NCBI GenBank assembly: GCA_040357565.1
Contig: JBDODJ010000128.1
DNA length: 31,796 nt
Direction: 5' to 3' (one strand)
Source: Cercozoa sp. M6MM
Taxonomy: Eukaryota > Endomyxa: Ascetosporea
The notes under the pieces were generated by a model. It did not search any database. It had not been told where the DNA came from and was given only the letters and a program-made list of their open reading frames with translations. How positions within the stretch are numbered: the stretch's first letter is position 1; each line of letters starts with the position of its first letter. Position numbers and translations under genes: made by a program. Positions 21,870 through 31,796 of the stretch are shown here, piece after piece.

Positions 21870-23373
21870 ATGACAGAATCAGGTGAATACCACGGACTGT
21901 CCGCGCGAACTCGTGGTCTGCTGATCGGTGAAGTGCAGACGGTGCTGGCGGCAGCTCGACTGCGCAACGAGTTGCTTGAGGAGTTCGCGAGGCTGCTGCC
22001 GCAACTGTGCTGTGCCGCCGCTTCAGAGGGAGACGCCGTGTTAGCCAACGGGTGGGGTGAAGTGGACTTGTCGCGGTGTTTGGCGGTGTGGACACGTGCC
22101 GCCGAGGCCGAGAACGTGAGTGCCCACGTGACTCTGACGGTGCTGGAGTCACTGGCTCGAGTGATGGCTCTGTGCGATCGATCAGACATTAGCGAGGGTG
22201 ACGCACACAGCGAGGGATGCACCGACGTGGCGGCACGTGCCATCACGCGCATCCAGTGCGAGCACTCGGCACTCGACCGACGCATCGGTTTCTCCATCTC
22301 CCTTTCTGTATCTTTTGCCCTTTCAGCGTGTGCTTGATTCTGCTTGCAGCGATAGCACTACTGCACCTATCGTGCCGCCTGCTAGAGCTGTCACGTACCG
22401 TTGCTAGACCAGACTGCAGTCTGCAGTGTGTGCATTGTGTGTGTGTGCGTGTACCGTCTGTGTATATACTGTGTGTACGCGTGCGTGTAGCATCCAAGCA
22501 CACCACCCTCAGAGTGCTGCACGAAGCCCTGCGACACCGCAGTATCTTCCTTTTCCAAAAGGTATCACACGTGCAAGATACTGCTGTGCATGTGTTACAG
22601 GTCCAAGTTCGCGCCTGCAAGTGCGGCGTCTTTTCAGTGTGCGCTGCCCCTCTCGCGATATAACGCTAGCTTCAATGAGCTTTGACACAGTGTGGTATTT
22701 TACAGTTGGCAAAACGCCACGTGTCGCTCCAGTCGCTGCTGGACCTTGTCGTACCCTGCCCTCTCTCTCTCTCTCTCTCTCTGGCCGTTGTTGGCTCCTC
22801 ATGTTGGCTTCTCGTGTGTGTTTCCTCATGTCTGCCTGTTGTACCTACGATGAAGACACCTGTGTTCGTAAAAGACGGTGACTTTGGCGCCGACATTGCA
22901 ATTTCGGTATTGACGCCACCTCTCGCAACTGCTGAGGTACCTGAAAACCCGTGGGAGTATATGCACTGTGTCCTGTGAATTCGTCGTGGTGCAGACACAG
23001 GTGGACGACGTTTGCTGCACGGCGCTGGCACATCTGCACTCGCCGCACTTTGGTACTCCTCTGCCCCCTTGCCTGAGGGAAGAAGGTGCTGAGTAGTTGG
23101 AGACTGCGTGCGCAGAAGTGTTTGCAAAAAACGTGCGTGTGACTCGCATGCTGATGCCACTCGGTATCCTACCTCTCCTGTTCCTTTCTGTCTCTGTCTC
23201 TGTCTCTGTCTCTGTCTCTGTCTCTGTCTGTCTCTTTCTCAAAGTGTTGCAACCGCAGTGTCTCCGCTGCAGTGTGCCGCACTCGTTGATGCCTTGTTGC
23301 AGCATCTGTACCCGTCTCCTTCTGTGTGTGTGTGTATGTGTGTGTGTGTGTGTGTGTGTGTTGTTGTTGTTGC

Positions 23374-23409
<36 letters not shown>

Positions 23410-23567
23410 GTGTTGATGTACGAATGTGTGGCCACAGAGACGCAGGCGACCAGACGAAGCAGACGACAGTTCTCGAAACCTTCTTCGAGATCTCGGCCAA
23501 TCTTCCTCTGTTTCTCTCGTGTACTTCCCTTTATCGTTTCCTGCAGTATCCTCGTTGGATTTACTCC

Positions 23568-23615
<48 letters not shown>

Positions 23616-23625
23616 NNNNNNNNNN

Positions 23626-23676
<51 letters not shown>

Positions 23677-24912
23677 GTGTTGTGTGTTGTGTGTGGATGT
23701 GGTGTGTGTGTATGTATGTGTTCCAACGCAGTGGCCCATACAGACGCCGACTACAGCAGTGCCAGCGTAAGACTCAGACATATGATTCAGCCACACAAAG
23801 TACGTGTGTCACCCTTATCCTCTTTCTCTCTCTCTCTCTCTGGACAGATTCCGTTCGAGAACTTGGTTCGCAAGCTCCGCCGACTGGCCGTTCCTGCCGG
23901 TACCTCGCATTCCCTGTCTCTATCCCCCTATCCCTGTATACCTCTATCCCTCTATATCTCTATCCTCCTGTCAATCATCTACCTTCAACTATTCTACTTG
24001 TGTGCACTCACAGAGCCGCATGAGGATGCACTAGGACAGCTGACACGAGCGCTGTTGCAGGAGGTACATTAAAAATTGTAATCTTGACCGGACATGCAAG
24101 GTGTGCGTGTACAGACTCGAGAGCAAGTGAGCGAACAGACGCGCCGACTGGCCAACAACATCCTCATCAATGTACACACACACGCACACGCACACACACA
24201 CACACACACACACACCTCTGTGTTCTAGATGGCAAGGTGCGCGTGCCAGTTGCCGAGAGTAGTGTTGCAGCACAGGCAACTGCAGCACATTCGTGCTCGC
24301 AAGGTACATTGACTCCCTCCCCTAGTTACCCCTGTTACCCCTGTTACCCTTGTCCCTACCCCTTACTCCTTTCTGTAGGAAGCACTGCAGACAGCAGTGC
24401 GTGCGTTCAATCTGGCCGGGCACAAGGCCTTCTCTGACATGCAGTCTGTACCATAGCATGTCAACGTGTTTGTGTCGGAGGCAGTATGCGTGTTTGTGTC
24501 TTTGTGTATGTGCAGTTGGAGGTGCTACCGGCGCCTGTGACGTCAGAAAGCATTGCCGACTTTTTGTATCATCACTCGGCTCTGCTGGACAAGGTTCTTT
24601 CCCTTTACCCCTACCCTCTTAATCCTGCTTCCCTGATTTGCTGAATAGAAACGCGTGGCACAAGTGCTGATGCGGAACGAGCAAGTGCTACGCGCCTTTG
24701 TTGCACACCTGCCTCTGCAGGTATTGATCGATGGATGACTGACGACCTATTGAAGGGTATTTAACTACATCATGCTGACTCAGGGTCTCACCCTGGATGC
24801 TGCGCTTCGATCACTTGTGTCGCACTGCTTTCTCCGGGTACTGTGTTGTGTTGTGTTGTGGTGTGAGTGCGTGCGTGTGTGTGTGTGAGTGAGTGTGAGA
24901 GAGAGAGAGAGC

Positions 24913-24976
<64 letters not shown>

Positions 24977-25249
24977 GTGTGTAGGGAGAGGCCCAACAGA
25001 TCGAGAAGGTTCTCGAAGCCTTTTCCGAGCATTACTTTGAGTGTCTCGGCGGTAGTTCTCTCAGTGTCTTTCCTGTCCACTCCTATCGTTTTCCTGACCC
25101 TTCCGTATGGAGTGTCTATGCTTGCACCGTCAATGTGTCTGAACGTCTGGACAGACGGAGAGAAACCCTTCGCATCAGCAACGGCCGTTCTCGTCGTGAG
25201 CTACGCCGTCGTGATGCTAAACACGGTGTGTCTGCCTAGGGTTAACTTG

Positions 25250-25298
<49 letters not shown>

Positions 25299-25308
25299 NN
25301 NNNNNNNN

Positions 25309-25357
<49 letters not shown>

Positions 25358-26266
25358 TATGTGTGTGTCCTATAGGATGCGTGGACAGCGACTGTCAAAA
25401 ATAAAATGTACCAAAAATCGTCTCCTTCTCCCTCCAGACCCGTCATGAACAATGTAGGACAAAGGAACAATTTCGAGCCAACCTGCGTGGAACCAACACT
25501 CCGTACTGTACCACACAGACGCGGGCACATTGCCCTCTTTTAGCATGTAGTCCTACCTTTTGGCAAATACAGAAAGGACGCGGGAAAAAACGAGGCGGGC
25601 GAGTTTGACCCTCATGTTCTCGACGCGTTGTACGAGGTGCTCTCTCTTCCCCCGGTTATACGGTTATACCTTAAAATTTACCTCGCTTGACTTGAAGTTT
25701 GTAACTTTATTCGCCTCCCCGTGTGCAGTCAGTCACTCAGCGTCAAATCCGCATATCTGATCATGTAGGTTAAATATAAGCTATCCCCTGTGACAGCACT
25801 CCCGCATATGTGTGCATTATCTGTACTGTACTATCTTTGACTGTACTATGCTGGCTATACTGGTCTGGGACCGAACTGTACTGTACTGGCTTCTGGACAG
25901 GGCGTGAGCGAGGTGGCCGACCTGCGAGACTGGTGGCGCACGCTCAGTTCTGGTCGAAGCGGCAGTGACTCAGAGTCGCTCGTGTACCTCGGTATTGTCT
26001 ATCTTTCCCGCTACTCTACTCTACCCATTCTACCCACTCAACCCCCCGTCCGTCCTTCTCTGCCCCTACCCCACCCATCTTACCGTCCTCTACCCTACCC
26101 TACCCATCCTACCCGTCCCCGACCCCCTACACTACCCGCATGTGCAGTCGTGTCGCACGTCTTGGTGGACACACTGTCGCACCTGCTTGTGCACATCAAA
26201 AACCCCTCCGGTGAGTTCACCTTAAAGTGGGGGTGGGGAGTAGATGTTTGTGTGTGTATGTGTGTG

Positions 26267-26315
<49 letters not shown>

Positions 26316-26325
26316 NNNNNNNNNN

Positions 26326-26373
<48 letters not shown>

Positions 26374-27622
26374 ACAGACAAGAAGGCAGCAGTGTGGACG
26401 GCGCTGTCACTCTCCGCACGTGCGCGAATGCGACGTCACTGGACGCACCTGGCGCAGTTCCTGTGCGTTGCCTGTGTGCACTCACCTCCCCGCTACTGTA
26501 TTACATGACACCGTGCTCGGACAGACTGGACACGAACCAGACCGAAGTGTTCCTGTCGGCGGTCGAATACCTCGTTCACAAGGTACCTACGCTCGCTCTC
26601 TCTCTCTCTCCCTCTCTCTCGCTCTCGCGGAGACTGTCTCTAGGCGAGCGATGTGGCAGCCGAAGCGGTGACTGCGTCGATGTGGCACGCTTGCCTGTCT
26701 CAGTTGATGCCACTTCCCGCCGATGCCGCCTATCTGGACACTGTTCCGCCTATCGATACCTGGTGCAAGCACTCACTATATCTACTAGTGCACATTGTTT
26801 ACATTTGATATGCGTATGCGCAGTTTTCACGGCCAGCTGCACAACTTTGGCGACCACAGTATCGTGTTGCCTGTCGGTTCGGAGGATGGCACTCCCAACG
26901 GCAAAGACGGCGTCAACATAGTCGACGACAATGACACCGACAAGAGCACCTCCGGTGGCCGTGGTACCATTGCGACTCAGACTGTTTTGTTGCACACACA
27001 CACACACACACACGCGCACGCACACACAAACACATACGCACACACGCACAGGTGGCTTATTGGTGTCGCTGCTGTCGTACCTGTCGACGACGCCTGTCTT
27101 TAACGATAAGCCTGCCGAGGGTACGCTCTGTGTCTGTGTTCTGTGAAAGCGACGCGGAGGAGAGTACCTGCGCAGAGGCAGAAGCAGATGAAGTGGCAAC
27201 AGAGACGGCATTAGTCGCCACCGACAGCGACAGCGATGACGGCGAAATGACACGACGTATTGTGCAACTATTGCGCGACATGCGGCTGTTTCATGGTAGC
27301 CCTGCCTTGGATACGAAAGAGAAAAGAGTGCGGGAGCATGTACGGTGTATACGTGCAGGCATAAACACCCCACTGCACGAAGCTCTGAGTGCGATGGCAC
27401 TGAGCGATTGCAGTGTGACTGACGGTGTCGCTACTGATCGAGGCGATCAGTGCACTGCCATCTGGCTACTCATGCGCGATCACATCGATCTGTGCGGCCA
27501 CGGTAGCAGCAGCGGTGACGGCAGCAGCAGCAGCGAATGGCTGCGTGTGCTGCACTCGTTGAGTCGAGTGACCTATGCGTATCTGCCCTCCTTGCTCATG
27601 CTGACCTATGCGTATCTGTGTA

Positions 27623-27671
<49 letters not shown>

Positions 27672-27681
27672 NNNNNNNNNN

Positions 27682-27740
<59 letters not shown>

Positions 27741-29758
27741 GTGTAGTGGCACCACGGAGGTGCAAGCACGTGCCATTCAGTCGGTGGCCTATGTGGTCGA
27801 TACCTTGCTGGCCAGTGACGAGGATAGCGATGATGCTGCAGTGGTCGCACGTGCCGATCGATTAATGCTTCTGCTGAAACTTCTCGCTTCTTTCGACGTG
27901 GTACCGATGAGTGCCCTCCTTCTCGCATAGTTTATATCAGTCTGCATGAGTGTGCGCACGTGTGTGTAGAGACACTTGTCCCTGTTGGCACCTCGCATCT
28001 GTCCCACTATCGAACGTGTTCTCGGTACACCTCAACTATGCTGTGCCTGTACTGTCTATATTGTGTCTACACTGCGTTTATCCTGTGCCTGTCGTGTTTC
28101 CTGTCTGTCTGTTTATGTGGACGTCAATGAGCAGACCCTAAGGTGCTACCTTTGCCGCGTCATGCTGCCGCAGCATGTCATGTTCTGAGACGGTATCCTG
28201 CCGCCCTGCTTTTATTTGACTGCGGGGACTAGTCAGTGTCTTGTCGGTGCAGGTGTCTTGCCGTCCCAGAGACTGACACCATCGACGACAATGTCCAACA
28301 CAGACAACGCAGCAGTCATCGTCGGATATGGGGCATCTGTCGTTCGCGTAGCGTCGTTGTTGCCACCGTGGCATCACTGCTTCCAGATAGGGTTTCGGTA
28401 CGTTTAAACAGCAAGGGAGTAGCAGTAGCAGCCTCATGATGTTTCATCACAGGTGGAGTCGCTCTGTGCACTGTTGCAAGTGTTGCAAGAAGCCGGTTCG
28501 GTCGTACAGCCCAGTTCCTTTCCAGTCTAACTTGCAGTTAATGTGTGCGCTGACTGTAGAGTACACTGCGTCAAATACTCGAGTTGCTTCCGGTATCTCT
28601 TTCCTATCAATGTGAGTGTGTGTAACATGTACGCATGTCAGGAACTGCCTCGCCGATACAAGGAGATTCCATTGTTACCAACGTAACCTCGTTTTATATG
28701 TGCACATCTGCAGTGACACGCCTGAGTTAAATGCAGAAGCTTGGAGGAGGATATTCGTCGAGATGACCCTGTGTTAGAGGTGCCTTTGTGTGTCTGTATG
28801 TTGACACACACGCCTATTTGGTGTGTTTGGTAGGCGAGATTGTGGTTGAGTGTTGTCCAAGCTATTGTGAATGCGGACGCTCCTGTACCAACCAAACGTT
28901 TGATCAGCTGCGACACGCCCCCATCCCCATTTTTTATTGCAACTTCAACGACAGGACATGGTGCCGACTCTGCAAGAGGCTTTGATGACGGCGCCAGTGT
29001 CTGTCGACATGCAATCGGTAGGCCGGTATCCCTCAATCTGCTCTTCCAGAGGAGCTGACACATAGGTTGCCGCCTGGCGCATGTGCTTCACCGACATTCT
29101 ACTCTCGCGCGCACGCGCCCTTGCTTCGGCAGACAAAGGTAGCGCATGCGGAAATAATTAAATGCGCGCAAGCGATAGAACATAACTTTTTTGTGTATAG
29201 AAACCTGCAAAAGTTTGCTGGCTATCGTTCTCAAGACCATTTCCGCTCGGGCTCACGTTTTGGTTTGTTCCCATCATCACAAAAAATATGGGCTATCTGC
29301 GCTGCGGTACTTGCAATGCGCTGCGGTCCTTGCAATGCGCTGCATCGTGCAGGTAAATGCGCCGAGATTCTCATCGCTGCTGCTGTCTGTCCTGACGAAA
29401 GCAACACGCATCATGTCACTGTGCCTCGGGTGCCTTTCTTGTTTTGCAATCTACGATGTGTCTCTGTCATGGCTTTAATGTGGAAGCAGTGACGAGGAAG
29501 AAGGTGCGCTTGAGTTCGTGCAAACCGTCAAGAACTTGCTCCTTGTCGTGTCGTCCATGGGTATGTTTGAACGTGACGCTAGCCTGTACCAAAGTGCGCT
29601 GAAAACCGCGCAACACGAGGCCACTGGCGCGCTGACGCGATTTGTGAGTTTTTTTCGCTCTGTCTGCGCTGTTATGTTTGGCATCCCAATTGTTGCAGAT
29701 CCCCGAAGCAGCACTCTCAGACATTCAGCTGTCTTTGCGGAGCGAGAACAAAGCGTAG
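21870..29758 (+). CDS. Large Arf guanine-nucleotide exchange factor (GBF1/BIG type, Sec7 domain)
   Basis: About 48 exons, roughly 1,380 aa. Resolved exons: 21870-22287, 22350-22427, 22491-22561, (22562-22705 unresolved), 22706-22747, 22856-22936, 22995-23085, 23116-23163, 23259-23325, 23438-23520, 23732-23799, 23848-23899, 24014-24063, 24115-24171, 24229-24303, 24379-24447, 24516-24593, 24649-24720, 24784-24837, 24985-25051, 25155-25225, 25376-25407, 25458-25502, 25573-25636, 25729-25764, 25901-25991, 26148-26210, 26378-26462, 26525-26582, 26644-26762, 26824-26963, 27052-27120, 27176-27617, 27747-27900, 27970-28024, 28135-28192, 28253-28397, 28453-28524, 28560-28592, 28642-28682, 28714-28756, 28834-28884, 28955-29017, 29066-29138, 29201-29256, 29353-29429, 29490-29643, 29699-29758. 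The Sec7 domain is diagnostic: LTLDAALRSLVSHCFLRGEA keeps the glutamate-finger GEA, then IEKVLEAFSEHYFEC, VLVVSYAVVMLNT, VKNKMTKEQFRANLRGTN. Upstream TVLETFFEISANLPLFLSL, HTDADYSSA and FENLVRKLRRLA fit the HUS region. It activates Arf GTPases on Golgi/endosome membranes. Confidence 0.9.
23187..23409 (+). repeat. Intronic (TCTCTG)n, then (TG)n and (TTG)n microsatellites
   Basis: A TCTCTG hexamer tract (about 23187-23234) lies in one intron of the Arf-GEF gene. A (TG)n tract followed by an interrupted (TTG)n tract (23322-23409) lies in the next. Confidence 0.9.
23569..23671 (+). repeat. (TG)n microsatellite interrupted by a 10-N gap
   Basis: TG units on both sides of N at 23616-23625, inside an Arf-GEF intron. 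The true length is unknown because a fixed 10-N spacer usually marks an unsized assembly gap. Confidence 0.95.
24172..24214 (+). repeat. (AC)n microsatellite in an intron
   Basis: CA/CG dinucleotides at the start of an Arf-GEF intron, directly after its GTAC donor. Orientation is the reverse of most intronic TG tracts here. Confidence 0.9.
24884..24973 (+). repeat. (GA)n microsatellite in a Sec7-domain intron
   Basis: GA units with a few GC/GT interruptions fill the intron 24838-24984, immediately before the exon coding the glutamate finger (GEAQ). Confidence 0.95.
25251..25355 (+). repeat. (TG)n microsatellite interrupted by a 10-N gap
   Basis: N at 25299-25308 with TG units on both sides, in the Sec7 intron between VVMLNT and VKNKM. 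Confidence 0.95.
26269..26372 (+). repeat. (TG)n microsatellite interrupted by a 10-N gap
   Basis: N at 26316-26325 with TG units on both sides, in an Arf-GEF intron 3' of the Sec7 exons. Confidence 0.95.
26593..26630 (+). repeat. (CT)n pyrimidine tract in an intron
   Basis: CT units in the intron 26583-26643, plausibly also acting as the polypyrimidine tract of its CTCTAG acceptor. Similar CT tracts occur in introns at 22761-22782 and 23821-23840. Confidence 0.85.
26996..27050 (+). repeat. (AC)n microsatellite in an intron
   Basis: CA units with CG interruptions run up to the CACAG acceptor of the exon starting at 27052. Confidence 0.9.
27624..27745 (+). repeat. (TG)n microsatellite interrupted by a 10-N gap
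   Basis: N at 27672-27681 with TG units on both sides, in the intron 27618-27746. Confidence 0.95.
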
Positions 29759-30012
29759 ACGCCGCAATCGACTCAGACTTCGAGTCGAATCCTGGCAGTT
29801 CCTGTTTCGATCTACTGCGGCTTCAACTCGCGTTTGCAATTATTTCAATTCTGGTACTTCCGTTCGTTGCGTTGACTATGCTACGCTAGCTAGCGCTAGC
29901 CTACGCTACCCGCTAACCATAGCCTAGTACGGTACTTTGGGAGATGCAGAGGAGACCCAGGGGGAGAATCAAACGACTTCGGACTTGACGTAGATGGCAA
30001 ACATGTGCCAAG
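29759..30012. other. 3' flank of the Arf-GEF gene, with a 12-bp palindrome and possible upstream exon of the next gene
   Basis: A perfect palindrome GCTAGCGCTAGC lies at 29889-29900, about 130 nt past the stop, between two copies of CTACGCTA. The stretch 29945-29990 is open in all three forward frames and could contain an upstream exon (DPGGESNDFGLD before a GTAGAT donor). I could not find a start codon for it. Confidence 0.4.
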
Positions 30013-30451
30013 CAGCGCAACACAACGACGCGGCGCGAGGCAACAAAAATCGGACAGGCCGAGGATCTACGTGAAATCGAAACTGCTCAGCGCGTGGCCA
30101 AAGCCATCTACATTAGAACTGAGCGCGAAAAGATGCGTAAAATATCCATTAGCCTCTCACACAACAAAAAATAAGGAATTATAAGGCGAGGAATTATGCA
30201 GCCAGAGCCCAGCAACACGTCGCGTGCTGGCCGAATTACGTATACACCTATGGGTCCTGCTTTGCTTACGGCATCGCATGCAGCTGCACTTCGCCGCTCT
30301 TCCGGTCCTCCTCATCGCTGCCACTCGGCGGCTGCAGGCTGCTGGGTCCGGTCGCACTGCTGGTGGTAGAGTCCGGCATCGGGAGCAAGCGCGGCGGGCA
30401 GCATACGCCCTGAGTGCACTCCTTGGCACTGCAACACATCATTACATTTAA
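30013..30451 (+). CDS. Hypothetical protein, 3' portion (5' exons not resolved)
   Basis: Two exons join in phase: 30013-30136 and 30186-30451. They give a basic helical sequence: QRNTTTRREATKIGQAEDLR, EIETAQRVAKAIYIRTEREK, MREELCSQSPATRRVLAELR, then a more hydrophobic IHLWVLLCLRHRMQLHFAAL and PVLLIAATRRLQAAGSG, ending LLGTATHHYI. The hydrophobic portion could be one or two membrane helices, but charged residues interrupt it. No family is recognised. The start exon was not found and lies upstream, possibly in 29900-30000. The stop is six bases from the stop of the convergent transporter gene. Confidence 0.4.
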
Positions 30452-30457
30452 AACATT

Positions 30458-31713
30458 TTATAACTTCAACACATGCCAGGGAGGGAAGTACCCGCAGAAG
30501 CGGTCAGTGCACGCACTGCTGCCGAGTTCTCCGCGCAAACGCGGCGATGACACGGAGCCAGGCCACTACGCCAAGCGACACACATTTCATCGATACTCAG
30601 ATCGAGTAGAGTATGTGCATCGGTGTCTGTCTGTCAAGAATGACTACCTCCGGTTGGATTGTGGACGAGTGCACGCCGAGTCGGTGCAGGCGCTTCTTGA
30701 GGGCATCGCAAGTGGGCGCAAACGGCACCCCCTACCACACCACATGAACGAGTAGAACAATCAATTGGGTGCGTGTACAAAATACACTCTGCAACGTCAC
30801 GTGGAAGGACGCGATGACTCGCTTTGAGTCCAGTTGCCACACGTGCAACTCGTGGATCGCATTCACGCCCGGCACACGCATCAATTTGCTATTTGAAAAC
30901 AGTCAATGTATGTATATATATATATATATATATGCCACGTAAGAACATACCGGTACAAACGGTGGCGAGGAAGCGTCTCAGGCGCGCGCTGCATCAGCAC
31001 CTTTGCCGAACGACTGTGCGCGTGTGGCTGTGTGAGAAAAACAACAGTGACTCCGCCGCACAGACCAAGTGTACCGAATAAGCGGCCACGATGAGCGTAA
31101 AATGATGAGGGAGATCAAGATCGACGCAATCGGATCAGCCAACGTACGTTTCTTCCTGCATACATGAGAAGCACATAAAGTACACAAGAACACCACCAAA
31201 CAAAAAGAATGTAGACTGGCCGACCATGTGGTCCACTCGACAAGAGCAGCCGACACAATGACCACCTGACACAAACACACATACACACAGACACAGCAGT
31301 ACACAGACACACAGACAACGACACAGACACAGACACACAAGCATCGGCCGAGACAAAATGCGTTTAGTATCAGCAAGAAGGTTCAAAAACCACAGAGCCG
31401 AGTGCGTCGCCGAGCAGGTGGAGCCACACACCGTGCAGATTCATGTTGCGCGTGTTGCGCACTTCAACATCTATCTCAATCTCCGATTCGTCCAAGTCCT
31501 CGCTCTCAACGAGCGAAGCAGATTCGTGAGAGTGCCCATGGTCGCCGCCATCTGTGCACGCACAACACCCCCTGCCGCAGCCACACCGAGCACAACGTGC
31601 ACATGCATGTTTGCACCTCCATGTGAGTGGCCGTGTCCACCGTGACCAAACAGAACGAGCCCGATGAGGTTGACACCCAGGCCAATGAAGCCAACAACAA
31701 ACACCTCAAACGC
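30458..31713 (-). CDS. Cation diffusion facilitator zinc transporter, ZnT/SLC30 family (C-terminal part)
   Basis: Eight exons in phase: 31713-31617, 31551-31391, 31265-31225, 31155-31075, 31013-30951, 30888-30786, 30731-30648, 30565-30458 give the last 245 aa. Reading order shows a transmembrane helix (FVVGFIGLGVNLIGLVLFGH), the His-rich loop (HGGHGHSHG, then DGGDHGHSHE), and the next helix with the HxxxD metal site (NMNLHGVWLHLLGDALGSV). Then come VIVSAALVEWTTW, ADPIASILISLIILRSSWPL and SAKVLMQRAPETLP. The cytosolic alpha-beta domain follows (PGVNAIHELHVWQLDSKRV, IASFHVTLQ, LHRLGVHSSTIQPE). Such carriers export zinc from the cytosol or load it into vesicles by proton exchange; the long His-rich loop fits the ZnT1/ZRC1 branch. 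Helices I-III lie beyond the (CA)n tract at the window end. The last exon is tentative, since reading through the donor at 30647 also gives a stop. Confidence 0.88.
30908..30933. repeat. (TA)n microsatellite in an intron
   Basis: TA units inside the ZnT intron 30950-30889. Confidence 0.9.
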
Positions 31714-31729
31714 CTGCATTAAATATTCA

Positions 31730-31734
<5 letters not shown>

Positions 31735-31793
<59 letters not shown>
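31735..31793. repeat. (CA)n microsatellite at the right edge
   Basis: CA units running almost to the last base of the window. On the sense strand of the zinc transporter gene this is (TG)n within the intron before the first visible exon. Confidence 0.95.
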
Positions 31794-31794
<1 letters not shown>

Positions 31795-31796
31795 AT

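Noticed and set aside
24977..25225. A candidate separate membrane protein starting around 24977 (hydrophobic plus-strand frame)
   Set aside because: The hydrophobic stretch is partly intron 25052-25154; the true exons encode the Sec7 core in phase with neighbours.
30414..31094. Plus-strand open frames with CxxC (SCHTCNSW) suggesting a zinc-finger or splicing protein
   Set aside because: The minus strand of the same interval reads PGVNAIHELHVWQLDSKRV and other blocks diagnostic for ZnT transporters, so the plus-strand reading is a shadow.
1..31796. Prokaryotic-type features (operons, CRISPR, phage, toxin-antitoxin, insertion sequences)
   Set aside because: Spliceosomal introns, a 40S ribosomal protein gene and axonemal dynein show a nuclear eukaryotic contig; no such elements are present.

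Overview
This is a nuclear contig from a unicellular eukaryote, most likely a flagellated protist whose lineage I cannot name. The genes are densely split: about 120 introns can be inferred, nearly all GT..AG and mostly 35-100 nt. The proteins become readable only after splicing in silico, so I built gene models by chaining exons whose reading phase, GT donor and AG acceptor agree. One gene encodes an axonemal dynein intermediate chain, which points to a motile cilium. A protein-only-RNase-P-like nuclease argues against fungi. There are no operons, phage, insertion sequences or CRISPR arrays. The window starts and ends in (TG)n/(CA)n microsatellite, and four 10-N gaps sit inside (TG)n tracts, as in a short-read draft assembly.

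Layout, left to right. A partial lysine-rich/acidic protein lies at 68-982 (+). An unidentified, mostly helical protein of about 17 exons follows at 1370-4561 (+). The dynein intermediate chain DNAI3/WDR63 lies at 4688-7798 (-) and is complete at about 943 aa. An unidentified protein of about 349 aa lies at 8202-9448 (-). A NYN-domain metallonuclease resembling PRORP lies at 9903-13625 (-), with 20 exons. A small Q/G/Y/P-rich protein lies at 13821-14734 (+). The ribosomal protein uS10/RPS20 lies at 15196-15618 (-). A UQCC1/CBP3-like complex III assembly chaperone with a long C-terminal extension lies at 16008-18853 (+). A coiled-coil protein lies at 19499-21458 (-). A large Arf-GEF with DCB/HUS, Sec7 and C-terminal helical regions fills 21870-29758 (+), with about 48 exons. 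A short hypothetical gene at 30013-30451 (+) converges on the 3' part of a ZnT-type zinc transporter at 30458-31713 (-), whose 5' end runs off the window.

These are unrelated housekeeping genes (cilium, RNA processing, cytosolic translation, mitochondrial complex III, Golgi/endosome traffic, zinc homeostasis), not a pathway cluster. The most notable signals are genome-level: (TG)n tracts in introns, mostly in TG orientation on the sense strand, and a very high share of GTAC 5' splice sites. Two genes carry unusual extensions (the PRORP-like and UQCC1-like ones), and three proteins I cannot identify. I found no convincing evidence for a wholly new system.
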